64,000 bases of DNA, from assembly GCA_023334545.1 (NCBI GenBank), contig JAADVB010000061.1, forward strand, positions 1 through 64,000, in the 5' to 3' direction. This stretch comes from Salisapilia sapeloensis. Its lineage: Eukaryota > Oomycota > Peronosporomycetes > Peronosporales > Salisapiliaceae. Under the pieces are notes generated by a model, which saw only the letters and a program-made list of their open reading frames with translations, did not search any database and was not told the origin of the DNA. The position numbers were made by a program, and so were the translations under genes. Below, piece by piece: positions 1 to 10,667 of this stretch (positions within the stretch are counted from its first letter, which is position 1; every line of letters starts with the position of its first letter).

Positions 1-1215
1 ACACCAACTTTATCTCCACCCCCGTCTCCACGGCGCTTAATGAAAACCTCATGCATAGAGTACCTCCGCTTGCACTCCCCATACGTCCATCCACTCACAC
101 CCTCCCATAGCCAGTCTTCCACTACGACTTTAACCAAGAACATGAATTTCTCGAAATTGCACCGTTTAACAACCCAACGTATCCCTATCATACCAGTAGT
201 GTTGCCATTTCCGTTTAAATTCACCGACTACCGGGTATTTTAAGCGAAAGTGAAGGAGCACTGGCATCCGTACTGGCTTCCCATATGTGCTCAACAATAT
301 ATGGGTGTAGACGGCTACGCATATATGCAGCACATGTGCCGCATAGCTTTTCGTCCACATTTTTCCGTCACAATAGCCACGACGTCTCCTTTTTCATATG
401 CATATCTCCAATCGCTCCGCTTTAGCGTTCGCATATCTTCACTCCGTGCATCTTCTTCTGTTCATTTGGATCGTCGAAACGTCAATTGTCAGCTGCCTTT
501 GTATGTCGACTCCTTCAGATTGCCTTGCCAGTTTCGTTAAATGCAAGACATTTCAGTCATATTTCGAGCTCCCTCCGGTTGACCGGCACACGTTGGCGAA
601 GATGTGACCTCCAGAAAGACCCGGTCTCTTCCGAGGTCTTGCATCTTGAGCGCGGATTGCTTTTGTTCGGTTGCGCACTGTGGGGAATCAGAGAATGAGC
701 AGTTTTGTTCAAGGTTCGAAAGAAAGGATGTGACATTAGGCTGGAAGGGTAGCCAAAAGGTCCGAAAGGAGTACGTAGATGTGGATAGAGAAGAGAGCAT
801 AATAGCAAACTAAGAAATACACTGTCGAACGCGAACAGTCTTTAAACTGCAGTCAATTCACTTGTCCATCCATTGTCCTTCAAAATATACCGTGAATCCG
901 ATAAGGTTCTCTTACTGCTACCGTCCCGAGAACCGCTCCACAAAGTCCTCTTCGTATTCTATTTCTCAGTAATTGATTTTTGGCAGTCTAAAATATACAT
1001 TTTAGAGGACTGGCGATTTGAGTTTGGCGATTTGAGTTTGGCGATTCAATGAACCGCCGTAGTAAAGTTTGAGTAGAACCACTAGTAACCTCCAGATATA
1101 AATATCATTTCCATCGTCTCATATTAGTTTTTAACACCTGCTCAAGATCTTCCTCCAACGGAGGAGATCCACACAACTCAAAGAGACCAGTACAGCTCAA
1201 GTCAGTTTTAGCAAA
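1..1215. other. No confident gene; upstream region of NDK
   Basis: No recognisable protein is encoded here on either strand. The + frame is open from base 1 to the stop at 243 and starts with a Pro/Ser-rich stretch (SPPPSPRR), so it could be the last exon of a gene running in from the left, but nothing family-specific is visible. Short ORFs between 250 and 813 look random. The last 200 bases before the NDK start include a small tandem repeat at 1011-1046. Confidence 0.5.
1011..1046. repeat. 14-bp tandem repeat, about 2.6 copies
   Basis: The unit TGGCGATTTGAGTT occurs at 1011-1024 and 1025-1038, and a third copy breaks off after TGGCGATT. It lies about 170 bases upstream of the NDK start codon, in its promoter or 5' leader. 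No function can be assigned. Confidence 0.85.
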
Positions 1216-1671
1216 ATGGTTCGTGAACAAACGTTTATCATGGTCAAGCCGGATGGTGTCCAGCGCCACCTCGTCGGCGAAATCATCAAGCGCTTTGAGA
1301 CCAAGGGCTACAAGCTCGTTGCGCTCAAGATGGTCAGCCCCTCTCGTGAACACTTGGAGGAGCACTACCGCGATCTTGCTGGCAAGCCCTTCTTCGCGGG
1401 ACTCATCAGCTACATGTCGAGCGGCCCTGTCTGCGCCATGGTCTGGGAAGGCGTTAACGTCGTCGCGGAAGGCCGCAAGATGCTCGGTGCCACTAAGCCA
1501 TCTGAGTCTGCTCTTGGCACGATCCGTGGTGACTTCTGTGTCGAAGTCGGCCGCAACGTGTGCCACGGCTCGGACGCCGTCGACTCTGCTAAGCGCGAGA
1601 TCGGACACTGGTTCCCGGAAGGCGTGCTCGAGTGGAACGCTAGTGACGACGACTGGGTCTACGAGAACTAA
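1216..1671 (+). CDS. NDK: Nucleoside diphosphate kinase
   Basis: Intact 151-aa, single-exon NDP kinase, the usual length for the family. It transfers the gamma phosphate from ATP to other nucleoside diphosphates through a phospho-histidine. The N-terminal ATP-site strand ([12 protein letters not shown], residues 6-17) and the catalytic motif [12 protein letters not shown] are intact, with the active-site His at residue 117. The C terminus ends in WVYEN, typical of group I eukaryotic enzymes. There is no leader peptide, so the enzyme is expected in the cytosol. Codons are strongly C-ending, which suggests high expression. Confidence 0.97.
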   Translation: MVREQTFIMVKPDGVQRHLVGEIIKRFETKGYKLVALKMVSPSREHLEEHYRDLAGKPFFAGLISYMSSGPVCAMVWEGVNVVAEGRKMLGATKPSESALGTIRGDFCVEVGRNVCHGSDAVDSAKREIGHWFPEGVLEWNASDDDWVYEN

Positions 1672-1829
1672 AGTCTCCATTTGCGACTGTAAACTACTCT
1701 CGTAAACAAGTAGCGAAACAGTTCTACATCTATTGTCTTTTCTTGTTCTATTCTTAGCTCAGAAAGATCCCGAAGGACGGAAGTGACCTTATTCAATCGA
1801 TACGACAGTCACGTACGTTGCTTGAGTCG

Positions 1830-2960
1830 ATGGTAGAGCTCGACATGGGTAACATACCGACGTCGTATTATCCATTCTTCTGGGCACTCGCTGCCATCAG
1901 TATGCTCCTCGTGCTCTATACACTTCGATACGCTTGCAAGTATCGCACTCAACCTGCTTTCATCCTTCCACCATTCGTCTGCCTCACACTGACGTTCGAT
2001 AACGTCGTCATGGCCATCTCCGGCCTCGATCGACGCCAGCTTACCACGAAAGTCATGCTAGGTTTCCACGCCAGTACCACCCCTCTCCTCCTCCTCATCT
2101 GCTTCGATCTTGGCTACCTCGTGCACAAGCATAAGGCCATTCGCTTCTGTGGTGTCAACCTAAACGATAGTGGTCGTACCCGAGTACGTCGGCAGGTAAA
2201 CCACATGCCGACGTCTCGTCGATGCCGAGACTGGCAGACGATCATGCTACATGGGAGTGTATGGCTACTAGCGTTCGGTCTATTCATCCTACAGCTCTTA
2301 GCTACCTACCGAGCTCATCCTAGTCACCATCACCATGACAACCTCACAGAGCTCCAAACAGCAAGCATCTATGACCTCCAAGGCGATCCAGTCATCCATA
2401 TCATTGGATCCGTCCTACCAGCAGGTATGCTCGTCCTCTTCTCTCTCTACGTCGGCATCGCGCTCTGGCGGTACGGTACCTTTGTGTCGTACAATATGGA
2501 CGCAACGTGCTGTAACCCGTGGATCTACATGCTCGTCGGCTCCATCTTCCTCGTCATCGGCTACATGATGCCGAGTCCATACTACCCCCTCACGTCCAAC
2601 TGTGGGGAAGTCGCTATTATCTCAGCCATCGCGCGTATGTTCCGTACGATCGAGCATGACGTCGAACAAGGTCAAAGCATGCAAGCGTTCATCGACCCGA
2701 CACTCCTCGTCCGACCTTCCTTTCCACCCTTAAGCACGACAATCCATTCGTCTGCAGCCATTAGTCCTCGATACCTCGATACAAGCGAAGCGAGTGAAAG
2801 CAAAGAGCAGCAAGATGTATTAGAAACAAGTATCAAGACGGAGCATACGATCCCTACGTCTGTCTACTATCAAGCCTATGCACATGATACGACCTATTGC
2901 TCGAATCGCAAGAACTCGTATACAGGTATCATCGTCCCATCGACCATCACGTCTTCTTAA
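1830..2960 (+). CDS. Seven-transmembrane protein of unknown function
   Basis: 376 aa from the first ATG at 1830. By eye there are about seven hydrophobic segments: roughly residues 14-34, 45-65, 75-98, a fourth just after a basic loop, then three more before residue 275. The fourth is followed by a His-rich loop (HPSHHHHD). The C-terminal ~100 residues are hydrophilic and Ser/Thr-rich, as expected for a cytoplasmic tail. The layout resembles a receptor or small transporter, but I recognise no family motif. Its stop lies 41 bases from the convergent SART-1 stop. Confidence 0.7.
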   Translation: MVELDMGNIPTSYYPFFWALAAISMLLVLYTLRYACKYRTQPAFILPPFVCLTLTFDNVVMAISGLDRRQLTTKVMLGFHASTTPLLLLICFDLGYLVHKHKAIRFCGVNLNDSGRTRVRRQVNHMPTSRRCRDWQTIMLHGSVWLLAFGLFILQLLATYRAHPSHHHHDNLTELQTASIYDLQGDPVIHIIGSVLPAGMLVLFSLYVGIALWRYGTFVSYNMDATCCNPWIYMLVGSIFLVIGYMMPSPYYPLTSNCGEVAIISAIARMFRTIEHDVEQGQSMQAFIDPTLLVRPSFPPLSTTIHSSAAISPRYLDTSEASESKEQQDVLETSIKTEHTIPTSVYYQAYAHDTTYCSNRKNSYTGIIVPSTITSS

Positions 2961-3001
2961 TTGAACTCGAAACCCATTGCCTCGCGTCTTCTCTTCTCGT
3001 C

Positions 3002-4975
3002 TTATCCACCTAATACGACATGTGCTTGCTTCTTCTGCTTTTGCTTTGCATTCAGTTTCGCCATGGCACTCACACGCCCTTCTCCTGATAAAGATTTCTG
3101 TGCCTTGCGTTCTTCCTTGAGCTGTCGAAGACGTTTCTCCGCCTTTTTCTTCCCTGGTGCATGACCATGGAACTTGTGACTTAGGAGACGGAAAGCTTCC
3201 TTCTTCGTTAATGGACGACCGAACTCGTCGCGATAGTTGAGAGACACGCCGTCCTTGATACGAAGTTCATCGTCCCAGTTCCGGTCTCGAGCGTCATTCG
3301 CACGACCTGCTTGCTTCTCCTTGACCGTCGACTCGTGCAATTCTCCCGTGCGCTTCAAGAGAGAGAGTGTAGCGGCGACACCAGAGCCGACGAGAGGTTG
3401 CTCTTCGACCCAATCTTCTTCGACGTCTTCCTTGACGTCTTCCGACTCGACCTTCGGCTTCGTCTCGACTTTCGGAGCTTGGTACTGGTCACTACGAGCC
3501 TGCATGGCAGACGACAGACGAGAAGCAAAGTCTGTCGCGTCACTAAAGACGACTCCACCTTGCTCTTTCTTGGGAGAAGACAGAGTCTGTGTCCATTGCG
3601 CTATGCGTTCCTCTTCACTCTGCTTTGGTTTATTCAATCGCAACTGACGTGTACGTTCGAGAGATGCGTAGAGATCCGAATCATCTTCTTCCAAGACATT
3701 CGCACGCTTCTTGGCTTTTTCAAAACGTTGTAATCCGCGATCTTCTTCATTTAGTTGTGTTGTCTGATCCGATCGATTCCCGCGATCAGTCGAGACATCC
3801 TCTGCTTCTAATTCTAACTGCTGCACGAGATTCGAACTCTCGGATTTACGACGCTTCTTCGTCTTCTTCTTCTTCTTCTTGGCGAATTGAGCAACTTCTT
3901 CCTTGGTGTATGTGTCTTGCATTTGCTTACGTTCACTCGGACGTAGCGATATGACTTCCACGTCGTCTAATTCAGCCACAGGTTCTTTTTGCTCCGTCGC
4001 GTGTGTCCCATCAGCATTTAACTGGAACTTGCGAGCATTCTCACGCACAGTAGCATCTTCCTCGGCGTCGTATTGCGCTAATAGTCGCTTCTGTGGCTTC
4101 TTCTTTGGCATACCCATGGAAAAAAACTCGTCATCATCCACACCAGAGTACGCTGGCAACATGGCTCGATTCTTCTGCCGCTGCTGCTCTTCTAGTCGAT
4201 CCTTTTCTCTTAATTCCACGTTTTCTAGCTCATCTTCGGCGTTCTCATTCACGTCTTGCCCTTTTTCATCCAAGACAGTTGAGTCTTTTAACGTGAGCAC
4301 AACGTCTTGACCTTCTTCAAACACATTCGCATCATGTGAGACCGTCATGTTCTTGAGAGCTCTAGAATCGTACGTTTCGACTTTCTTTTCCTCCTTTTTG
4401 TCTTCCACTTTCTTCTCTCGACTCTGCTTGACCCAATCTAATGCTGAAGACGACTTGTACTCTTGCTTTAGTTGCTCACCTAGCGACACGCCTTCAACCT
4501 TTTCATTCATCTCTCGCTTGCGTTTCGATCGAGATAACGCTTTCTCTAGATCCTTCCGATCTTTTTCTGCATCCAATTCCTCTCGTGATTTCGACATATT
4601 CACTTCATTACTCTTCTTCTTCTCCAACGATAAAGGCTTAAGACCCAATTCAGCACGAATACGATTCGTCTCTTCAATACTCATCGATACTTCCCCATTT
4701 TTCTCCTCCGTTTTTACTTTCGATGTGTTATCAGATTTTTGAGTGTCTTCACTAGGCTTATGCCGTTTCGACTGATGCTCGTCGGACTCGCGACGGCGAG
4801 ATGAAGTCGACTCGTGACGTCGGTTGAACCGCCGACTTTCGCTGCGGGAACGAGAGCGGGAACGAGAGCGGGAACGCTTTGACCGACGCGAACTACGTGC
4901 AGGAGAACGCGTACGTGTTCGAGAGTTTCGTGAACGCACAGGACTGCGTGATCGACTACGTGCATCGCGCGCCAT
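3002..4975 (-). CDS. SART1: SART-1/Snu66 family tri-snRNP splicing factor
   Basis: 657 aa from the ATG at 4975 (MARDARSRSRS). The frame stays open further upstream, but that extension is uncharged, unlike the rest, and overlaps the divergent promoter. Residues 1-60 form an arginine/serine domain. Next comes the family signature SIEETNRIRAELGLKPL, then long charged coiled-coil segments and a lysine-rich C terminus ending in VVLGG. SART-1 proteins are part of the U4/U6.U5 tri-snRNP and are needed to activate the spliceosome. The short, uniform introns throughout the window show that this machinery is in use. The family call is firm. Confidence 0.92.
   Translation of the reverse strand: MARDARSRSRSPVRSRNSRTRTRSPARSSRRSKRSRSRSRSRSRSESRRFNRRHESTSSRRRESDEHQSKRHKPSEDTQKSDNTSKVKTEEKNGEVSMSIEETNRIRAELGLKPLSLEKKKSNEVNMSKSREELDAEKDRKDLEKALSRSKRKREMNEKVEGVSLGEQLKQEYKSSSALDWVKQSREKKVEDKKEEKKVETYDSRALKNMTVSHDANVFEEGQDVVLTLKDSTVLDEKGQDVNENAEDELENVELREKDRLEEQQRQKNRAMLPAYSGVDDDEFFSMGMPKKKPQKRLLAQYDAEEDATVRENARKFQLNADGTHATEQKEPVAELDDVEVISLRPSERKQMQDTYTKEEVAQFAKKKKKKTKKRRKSESSNLVQQLELEAEDVSTDRGNRSDQTTQLNEEDRGLQRFEKAKKRANVLEEDDSDLYASLERTRQLRLNKPKQSEEERIAQWTQTLSSPKKEQGGVVFSDATDFASRLSSAMQARSDQYQAPKVETKPKVESEDVKEDVEEDWVEEQPLVGSGVAATLSLLKRTGELHESTVKEKQAGRANDARDRNWDDELRIKDGVSLNYRDEFGRPLTKKEAFRLLSHKFHGHAPGKKKAEKRLRQLKEERKAQKSLSGEGRVSAMAKLNAKQKQKKQAHVVLGG
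4838..4880 (-). repeat. Coding microsatellite in the RS domain
   Basis: A 12-base unit (GGGAACGAGAGC on the + strand) is repeated about three times inside SART-1 and encodes alternating Ser-Arg on the minus strand. Such repeats can change RS-domain length without a frameshift. Confidence 0.75.
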
Positions 4976-5192
4976 CGTCAACTCCAAGCAGCTTCCGATC
5001 TCGCGTTTTGCGTCTTTGCTTTCTTTTAGAATACACAGTCTTCTATTGTTATAAAAACAAACCATACATACAATAAACCAATTATTTATGTTTTTACGGG
5101 TAAGATAAAGATGTATAATTAGTACTAAACGATGAAAAATGATTGGTGAATATTGAAAAGGAGGGTTGTGATTGGGCGGAAATGAATTAACG

Positions 5193-5420
5193 ATGCTAAT
5201 CAGATTTGAAGTTGGCATGAAGCGCCCACCACGGGATCTGGAGAAGGCTGCAACTCGAGTTGCTACGGCATTTTCGCGTGGACTTGCAAGAGGCATTGTA
5301 CGGGAGATGTTTAAACCTCGGACGATCAAGGCGATTACACAGGCTGCCGGCAATTGGATGAAAAAGACAAATACGAAGGGTATTCGATCTCCGAATCGTC
5401 CGTCAGGAAAACAGGATTAG
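5193..5420 (+). CDS. Possible small basic protein
   Basis: 75-aa ORF from the ATG at 5193, with a second in-frame ATG at 5217. It contains an amphipathic-looking basic helix (ATRVATAFSRGLARG) and several further Lys/Arg residues. Two GATTGG elements lie just upstream (5141 and 5170), in the gap shared with divergent SART-1. I recognise no family. The composition looks more protein-like than the overlapping antisense frame, but chance cannot be excluded. Confidence 0.35.
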   Translation: MLIRFEVGMKRPPRDLEKAATRVATAFSRGLARGIVREMFKPRTIKAITQAAGNWMKKTNTKGIRSPNRPSGKQD

Positions 5421-5847
5421 AACGGTTTTCGATGAATGAGAGGGTGACGATTGGACAGAAGTTTGGTCTGCAGCATAGTGTATAGCTAGAAGGAAGGAGA
5501 TAAGCGTAATGGACGCGCAATTAAAATGAACGTTTTGACGATGCATTAGCTAAAGATTCAAGGTATAGCACTAACATGCACTAGTAACAGAGCTTGCTGA
5601 TAAGATCAAGAGCATGCATGCTGATAGACAAAGCAGTACACAGCTCTTATCTTCTCTACGTATCGCAGTATCCATGTCTGCTCGAATATTCTGGAATGCG
5701 ATACATTGTTGTTCTGCATCTCTTTAAATTAGCAGCACACACCTTTATACTCGCGTTTCACTGGCTGAAATGCAAGTCTTAACCAAGTGATTGGTTAAAA
5801 CTCAGTCGACGCAAAGCCATTAAAGCGACAAGAAACAGCACTTCATC
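5421..5847. other. Intergenic region upstream of PAM16
   Basis: No gene is visible on either strand. It holds a GATTGGACAGAA element at 5449-5460 and a perfect inverted repeat at 5779-5798. Confidence 0.6.
5779..5798. promoter_or_regulatory. Palindromic double CCAAT element
   Basis: TTAACCAA and TTGGTTAA face each other across a GTGA spacer, giving a perfect 8-bp inverted repeat 50 bases upstream of the PAM16 start. Each arm holds a CCAA/TTGG core. Binding by an NF-Y-like or dimeric factor is inferred. Confidence 0.45.
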
Positions 5848-6252
5848 ATGGCAGGACCGCTCGGACGTATTGTGGCGCAGGTTGTGATCGCCGGCGTAGG
5901 CGTTGTCTCCCGAGCCTTTGTGCAGGCATACCAGCAAGCCGTGCACAATGCCCAGACGGGAAAAACCACGACACAGGCTGCATCTGCCGTCGTGAAGAAG
6001 AAGAATCAAATGCCACGAGACCAAGCGTTGGCAATTCTCAACTTTGATTCGGCTGACAAGCCGGTGATTGGCGACATTAAAAAGCAGTTCGACCGGTATT
6101 TTGAAGCGAACGATCCGGCAAAGGGTGGTTCGTTCTACCTCCAATCCAAGGTGTTCCGAGCGAAAGAAGCGTTAGAAAAGGAGTTAGAAGAGCAGGAGAA
6201 GGCTGCAGCTGATGCGACGTCAGAGGCATCGGAAAAGAAAGAAAGCAGTTAA
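5848..6252 (+). CDS. PAM16: PAM16/TIM16, J-like subunit of the mitochondrial import motor
   Basis: 134 aa, single exon, the usual size for Pam16 (Magmas). The N-terminal hydrophobic segment (RIVAQVVIAGVGVVSRAFVQA) and the family signature GGSFYLQSKVFRAKEALEKEL (about residues 91-111) are clear. The J-like domain lacks HPD, as in all Pam16 proteins, which fits a role as the non-stimulating partner of Pam18 on mitochondrial Hsp70 at the TIM23 channel. The tail is acidic and Ala/Ser-rich. TIM50 of the same translocase is encoded near the other end of the window. Confidence 0.95.
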   Translation: MAGPLGRIVAQVVIAGVGVVSRAFVQAYQQAVHNAQTGKTTTQAASAVVKKKNQMPRDQALAILNFDSADKPVIGDIKKQFDRYFEANDPAKGGSFYLQSKVFRAKEALEKELEEQEKAAADATSEASEKKESS

Positions 6253-6437
6253 GAACGTTTACATAAAATAACTGTCCATTGCGACGTTCGACGAGCCGTT
6301 GACTCTTCCCTCTCTTATCTCTAACGCAGCATCGCCAATTGTATACTCCTCATGCGTCATCCGTCGCAATAAACAACTGGTGGTAAAGTGACGGACGAGT
6401 GCTGCTTAGATAGGAGCTCGTCCCGTCGACATCTTAT

Positions 6438-6450
6438 GATTGGACAAAAA
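6438..6450 (+). promoter_or_regulatory. GATTGGACAAAAA element upstream of IPP isomerase
   Basis: Inverted CCAAT core with an A-rich extension, about 40 bases before the start codon. Nearly the same motif precedes the RecQ4 (11338), FYVE-GLTP (32023) and ferrochelatase (38415) starts in the same orientation. Confidence 0.5.
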
Positions 6451-6488
6451 GATCACGTAGGACGCGAAGAGCACAATTGAGGAGAACG

Positions 6489-7436
<948 letters not shown>

Positions 7437-7476
7437 AGTTTTAAACAAATTTTTCTTTTGCCTGGAATTGATTTTA

Positions 7477-8256
7477 TTAGTTAAAAAGAGAGGAGAAAGT
7501 AGTGCGAACGCTATCATAGTAGGATTGAAGAGAGTACTGTTGGAACTGAGAGAAGCGCAGACTGGCACTGTCTAAGTGTCTGCCGTCTCGATCCGTGCCG
7601 GTCCAACCGACATACACTTTCAAGTTGCAGTCACTCTCGGTGTCTCCAGTGCAGTTCGAGGCTTGCAGAGAGCACGTACGACCGGACTGCTCTATCTGAG
7701 AGTCTTCATTCGACTCGGCAAATCGATATAGATTCGGTACGCATCGATCTGATGCACACAGGGAGCACGTATCATCCCACGTCACACCTTGGATCTATTC
7801 TTTTCTAAGCATTTCTTACATTTGGAATCGACAATCCTACGTACTTGTCCTTGCTTTACACTGACGATAGCTGTGAGTGACGGGAAGACTTGTCCGTCCG
7901 ATGACGTGTATAGCTTGTACGGCGTTCGATAGTGAGCGCTCGAGACAGTCAGAAAAGCTTCATTGGAACCTCCGACAATGGACACATCGTTCATAGCTAT
8001 CAACATATAGATACCATTACTTGAGTAAGATACAGCATGCTCCAAGTATCTTACTATCAGCTATTGCAAGGACTGTAAAGTGGTCCGCAACGGGCATAAA
8101 AACCGCTCGATGAGCATCATTGACATTCAAGCAAACGTACGTCCTCTCTCCTTTCACGACATCCACAGACGCATACGTTGGAGAACACAAACTCGTGATA
8201 TTCGTCACTTCACTCTGCACAACACCCACCAACATACACAGCCACGTCCACTTCAT
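7477..8256 (-). CDS. Secreted cysteine-rich protein of unknown function
   Basis: Three exons on the minus strand: 8256-8055, 7996-7845 and 7794-7477. They join in frame through introns of 58 and 50 nt to give 223 aa. A clear signal peptide (MKWTWLCMLVGVVQS) is followed by a region of mostly beta-type sequence and a C-terminal third with about eight Cys (TWDDTCSLCASDRC and later NCTGDTESDC). There is no membrane segment and no RxLR or LxLFLAK motif, so it is not a classical cytoplasmic effector. An extracellular or apoplastic protein is inferred. I recognise no family. The exon joins rest on frame and splice sites, not on homology. Confidence 0.7.
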
Positions 8257-8664
8257 ACCTCTACGACGTTTCAAACTTTTTACTGAAGATTACGAGCCAA
8301 TACTAAATTACACATTCTAAATGTACCGCCCACACATCTAAATGTAAATTTAGCCGTGATTACGCCTAAACCTCACAAAGTCAATCTGCTAGATAAACCT
8401 CTCTCTGATCATTTATAAAAGGTCAATCAAATATACAAGGTTCATAAACTGCTTACAGCAACTTGATCGGTCTCGAAACCCTTCAACGCCGCCCGTAGAA
8501 AACCCTGCAAGAATATTGATGAAACGGCTGCGTATCAAGTATCGAAGATGTATCAAGTGTCCGAGAATAAAATTTTGACAGGAATAGCTTGACAATCTGT
8601 GGCTCTCCTTCATTTTTCCGTTCGCTCTCCGCCGCGCAAGTCGATAAGAAAGTAGTAGAGAATC
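8257..8664. other. Divergent promoter region
   Basis: About 400 bases between the start of the secreted protein (leftward) and the phosphate carrier (rightward). No gene or strong repeat is seen. Confidence 0.6.
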
Positions 8665-9717
8665 ATGTCCGGTTTCTTCCCTGTCATTTCTTCCTTGAGC
8701 CCCAGCGCTCCGGTCGCCACGCCTGCCAAGGCTGCGCCCAAGCCCATGGCCACGTCGGCCGCCAAGTGGGACTCCCGCTACACGCACGACCCGCCGCACA
8801 CGAACGCCTACTACGGCAAGTGCATGATCGGTGGTATGATCTCGTGCGGTCTTACGCACACTGGTATCACGCCGCTTGATGTCGTCAAGTGCAACATGCA
8901 GGTGAACCCGGCCAAGTACAAGGGCCTTCTTTCCGGCATGAAGCTCGTGGCCGCCGAGGAGGGATCTTCTGCTCTCTTCAAGGGTTGGTTGCCCACGGCC
9001 TTCGGATACTCTGCCCAGGGTCTCTGCAAGTTCGGATTCTACGAGTTCTTCAAGGACTACTACAGCACGCTTGCTGGCGAAGAGAACGCGTACAAGTACC
9101 GTGGTATGATCTACCTCGCTGGTTCGGCCTCGGCTGAATTCATTGCCGACATTGCCCTCTGCCCGATGGAAATGGTCAAGGTCAAGGTCCAGACGTCCCC
9201 GCACGGCACGTTCCCGGTCGAGTTCGGCCCGGCTGTTTCCCAGATGCGCGCTAACGCCGCCGAGACGCGATTCCCGTTCGGTTCGCTCACGCCGCTCTGG
9301 TCGCGTCAGATCCCGTACACGATGGCCAAGTTCTACTTCTTCGAAAAGGTCGTTGAGGCATTCTACAACTACGTCTTCACGGAGCCCAAGAGCTCGTACT
9401 CGAAGAGCACGCAGCTTGGTGTCACCTTCGCCTCTGGTTACCTCGCTGGTGTCATCTGCGCTATCGTCTCGCACCCGGCTGACTCGCTCGTCTCGCTCAT
9501 GGGCAAGGCGGAGAACAAGGGCAAGGGCGTTGGTCAGATTGCCAGCGAGACCGGTCTCATGAAGCTCGCCACCGGCGGTCTTGGTCCTCGTATTATCATG
9601 ATTGGTACGCTCACAGGTGCCCAGTGGTGGATCTACGATACGTTCAAGACGGTCATGGGCATGGGCACGACCGGTGGCGGCGGAAAGGCTGCCCCTGCGG
9701 AGCCTGCTGCCAAGTAA
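8665..9717 (+). CDS. PIC: Mitochondrial phosphate carrier
   Basis: 350 aa, single exon. Three mitochondrial-carrier repeats are visible through their signatures: PLDVVKCNMQ (first), PMEMVKVKVQ (second, with the Glu typical of phosphate carriers) and PADSLVSLMG (third). The N terminus is a short Ala/Pro/Ser-rich presequence-like extension. The protein brings phosphate into the matrix with protons to supply ATP synthase. Codon use is the most strongly C-biased in the window, which also creates a long non-coding open frame on the opposite strand. Confidence 0.96.
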   Translation: MSGFFPVISSLSPSAPVATPAKAAPKPMATSAAKWDSRYTHDPPHTNAYYGKCMIGGMISCGLTHTGITPLDVVKCNMQVNPAKYKGLLSGMKLVAAEEGSSALFKGWLPTAFGYSAQGLCKFGFYEFFKDYYSTLAGEENAYKYRGMIYLAGSASAEFIADIALCPMEMVKVKVQTSPHGTFPVEFGPAVSQMRANAAETRFPFGSLTPLWSRQIPYTMAKFYFFEKVVEAFYNYVFTEPKSSYSKSTQLGVTFASGYLAGVICAIVSHPADSLVSLMGKAENKGKGVGQIASETGLMKLATGGLGPRIIMIGTLTGAQWWIYDTFKTVMGMGTTGGGGKAAPAEPAAK

Positions 9718-9893
9718 GTCTGCTTCCAAGTGGCTTGACAGGAATCTTGTTTGGAAAGAAAGAGAATAGAAAACTTTCGTCTGTTTCTTTTAACGACATC
9801 TTGAGAGCGTTGCTTTCCGTAGCGAAGTAGGAGGTAGGAAGGAATACATGAATATCTTGTGGAAGCCAAGTGATGGTGAATTAATGTGTTTAT

Positions 9894-10194
9894 TTATGGC
9901 GCTAAGAAGAGTGTGTGGAGTGCCATGACAACTAGAGCGCCAGCTACGTACGGACTCTTGCGTTCACCAATGCGTGAGGCTTTCCAACAAAGACCTGAGA
10001 GCCCTTCATGCTTCCCAGGCAATTGGTTCCGATCAAAGAGCTTGGGGAATTTGCGCTGGATGTACGTGCAAGTACAGATGAATAGAAGTAGCACTGTCAG
10101 TAGTCCTTGGAGACTAAATAGCGCCGACTAGCATGAATAAAAATTCTTTAGACGAGAGATAAGAGCGATTTAAGTACAATCTACTTCGTACCAT
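9894..10194 (-). CDS. KSH1: Kish protein (TMEM167/KSH1), Golgi secretory-pathway factor
   Basis: 78 aa from two exons. Exon 1 contributes only the start codon (10194-10192). A 64-nt intron (10191-10128) follows, and exon 2 runs 10127-9894. The joined N terminus M-SALFSLQGLLTVLLLFICTC and the tail ARIGERKSPYV match the Kish family closely. Two hydrophobic segments flank a short loop. Kish proteins are small Golgi membrane proteins needed for early secretory transport. The coding ATG is followed directly by GT, so translation depends on splicing. Confidence 0.92.
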
Positions 10195-10667
10195 TTTAGC
10201 TCCCCAACGTGTGCGTCACGGAATGCCACTGATGATCTGGTATACAACTTCCAAGTCATTCTGATTCCTTATTATCGAGAGGTTTTTAACATCTTACGAA
10301 ACAGTTCACAACGGCATCCAAGGTAGAAAGCTTTATAGATGCGGTTGCTATTCGAATGATCCAAGACTGGTTCGATAGGTCGATCCTATTGTCTACATTG
10401 AAGTACATTTGTAGGTACTAGGCGAGGGTTCTATGGATTTACTGCTTAAGATTACCATCTAAAGCCTACTTTTAATCAGTTAAAAAGCGACGGATAAACG
10501 GGATGGCAAGTACTATGCTTTCTGACGTACAAGTACCTCGACGAGACATTCTGGAGTATAATGTGGATAGAATGAAAGCATAGGCACAAGAAAGAAGTGG
10601 TTAGAAGAGATCGTGCAGTGGGCAAAAGTGAAAGTGGTTTGGAGTCTAATACAAGCTGTAGGAGCAG
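10195..10667. other. Intergenic region between Kish and the LYR gene
   Basis: Contains the Kish upstream region and the 3' flank of the leftward LYR gene. No open frame of note. Confidence 0.6.

Noticed and set aside
1105-1680. 191-codon minus-strand ORF
   Set aside because: Antisense shadow of NDK, produced by its codon bias.
3237-4310. Several + strand ORFs inside SART-1
   Set aside because: Ser/Phe-rich antisense of a Glu/Lys-rich protein; no independent evidence.
4976-5353. 126-codon N-terminal extension of SART-1
   Set aside because: Composition unlike the RS domain, crosses the divergent promoter, and SART-1 homologs start near the RS region.
8413-9729. 438-codon minus-strand ORF
   Set aside because: Lies antisense to the phosphate carrier. 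It stays open only because of the C-biased codons of the real gene; its product is Arg/Glu/Leu-rich without features.
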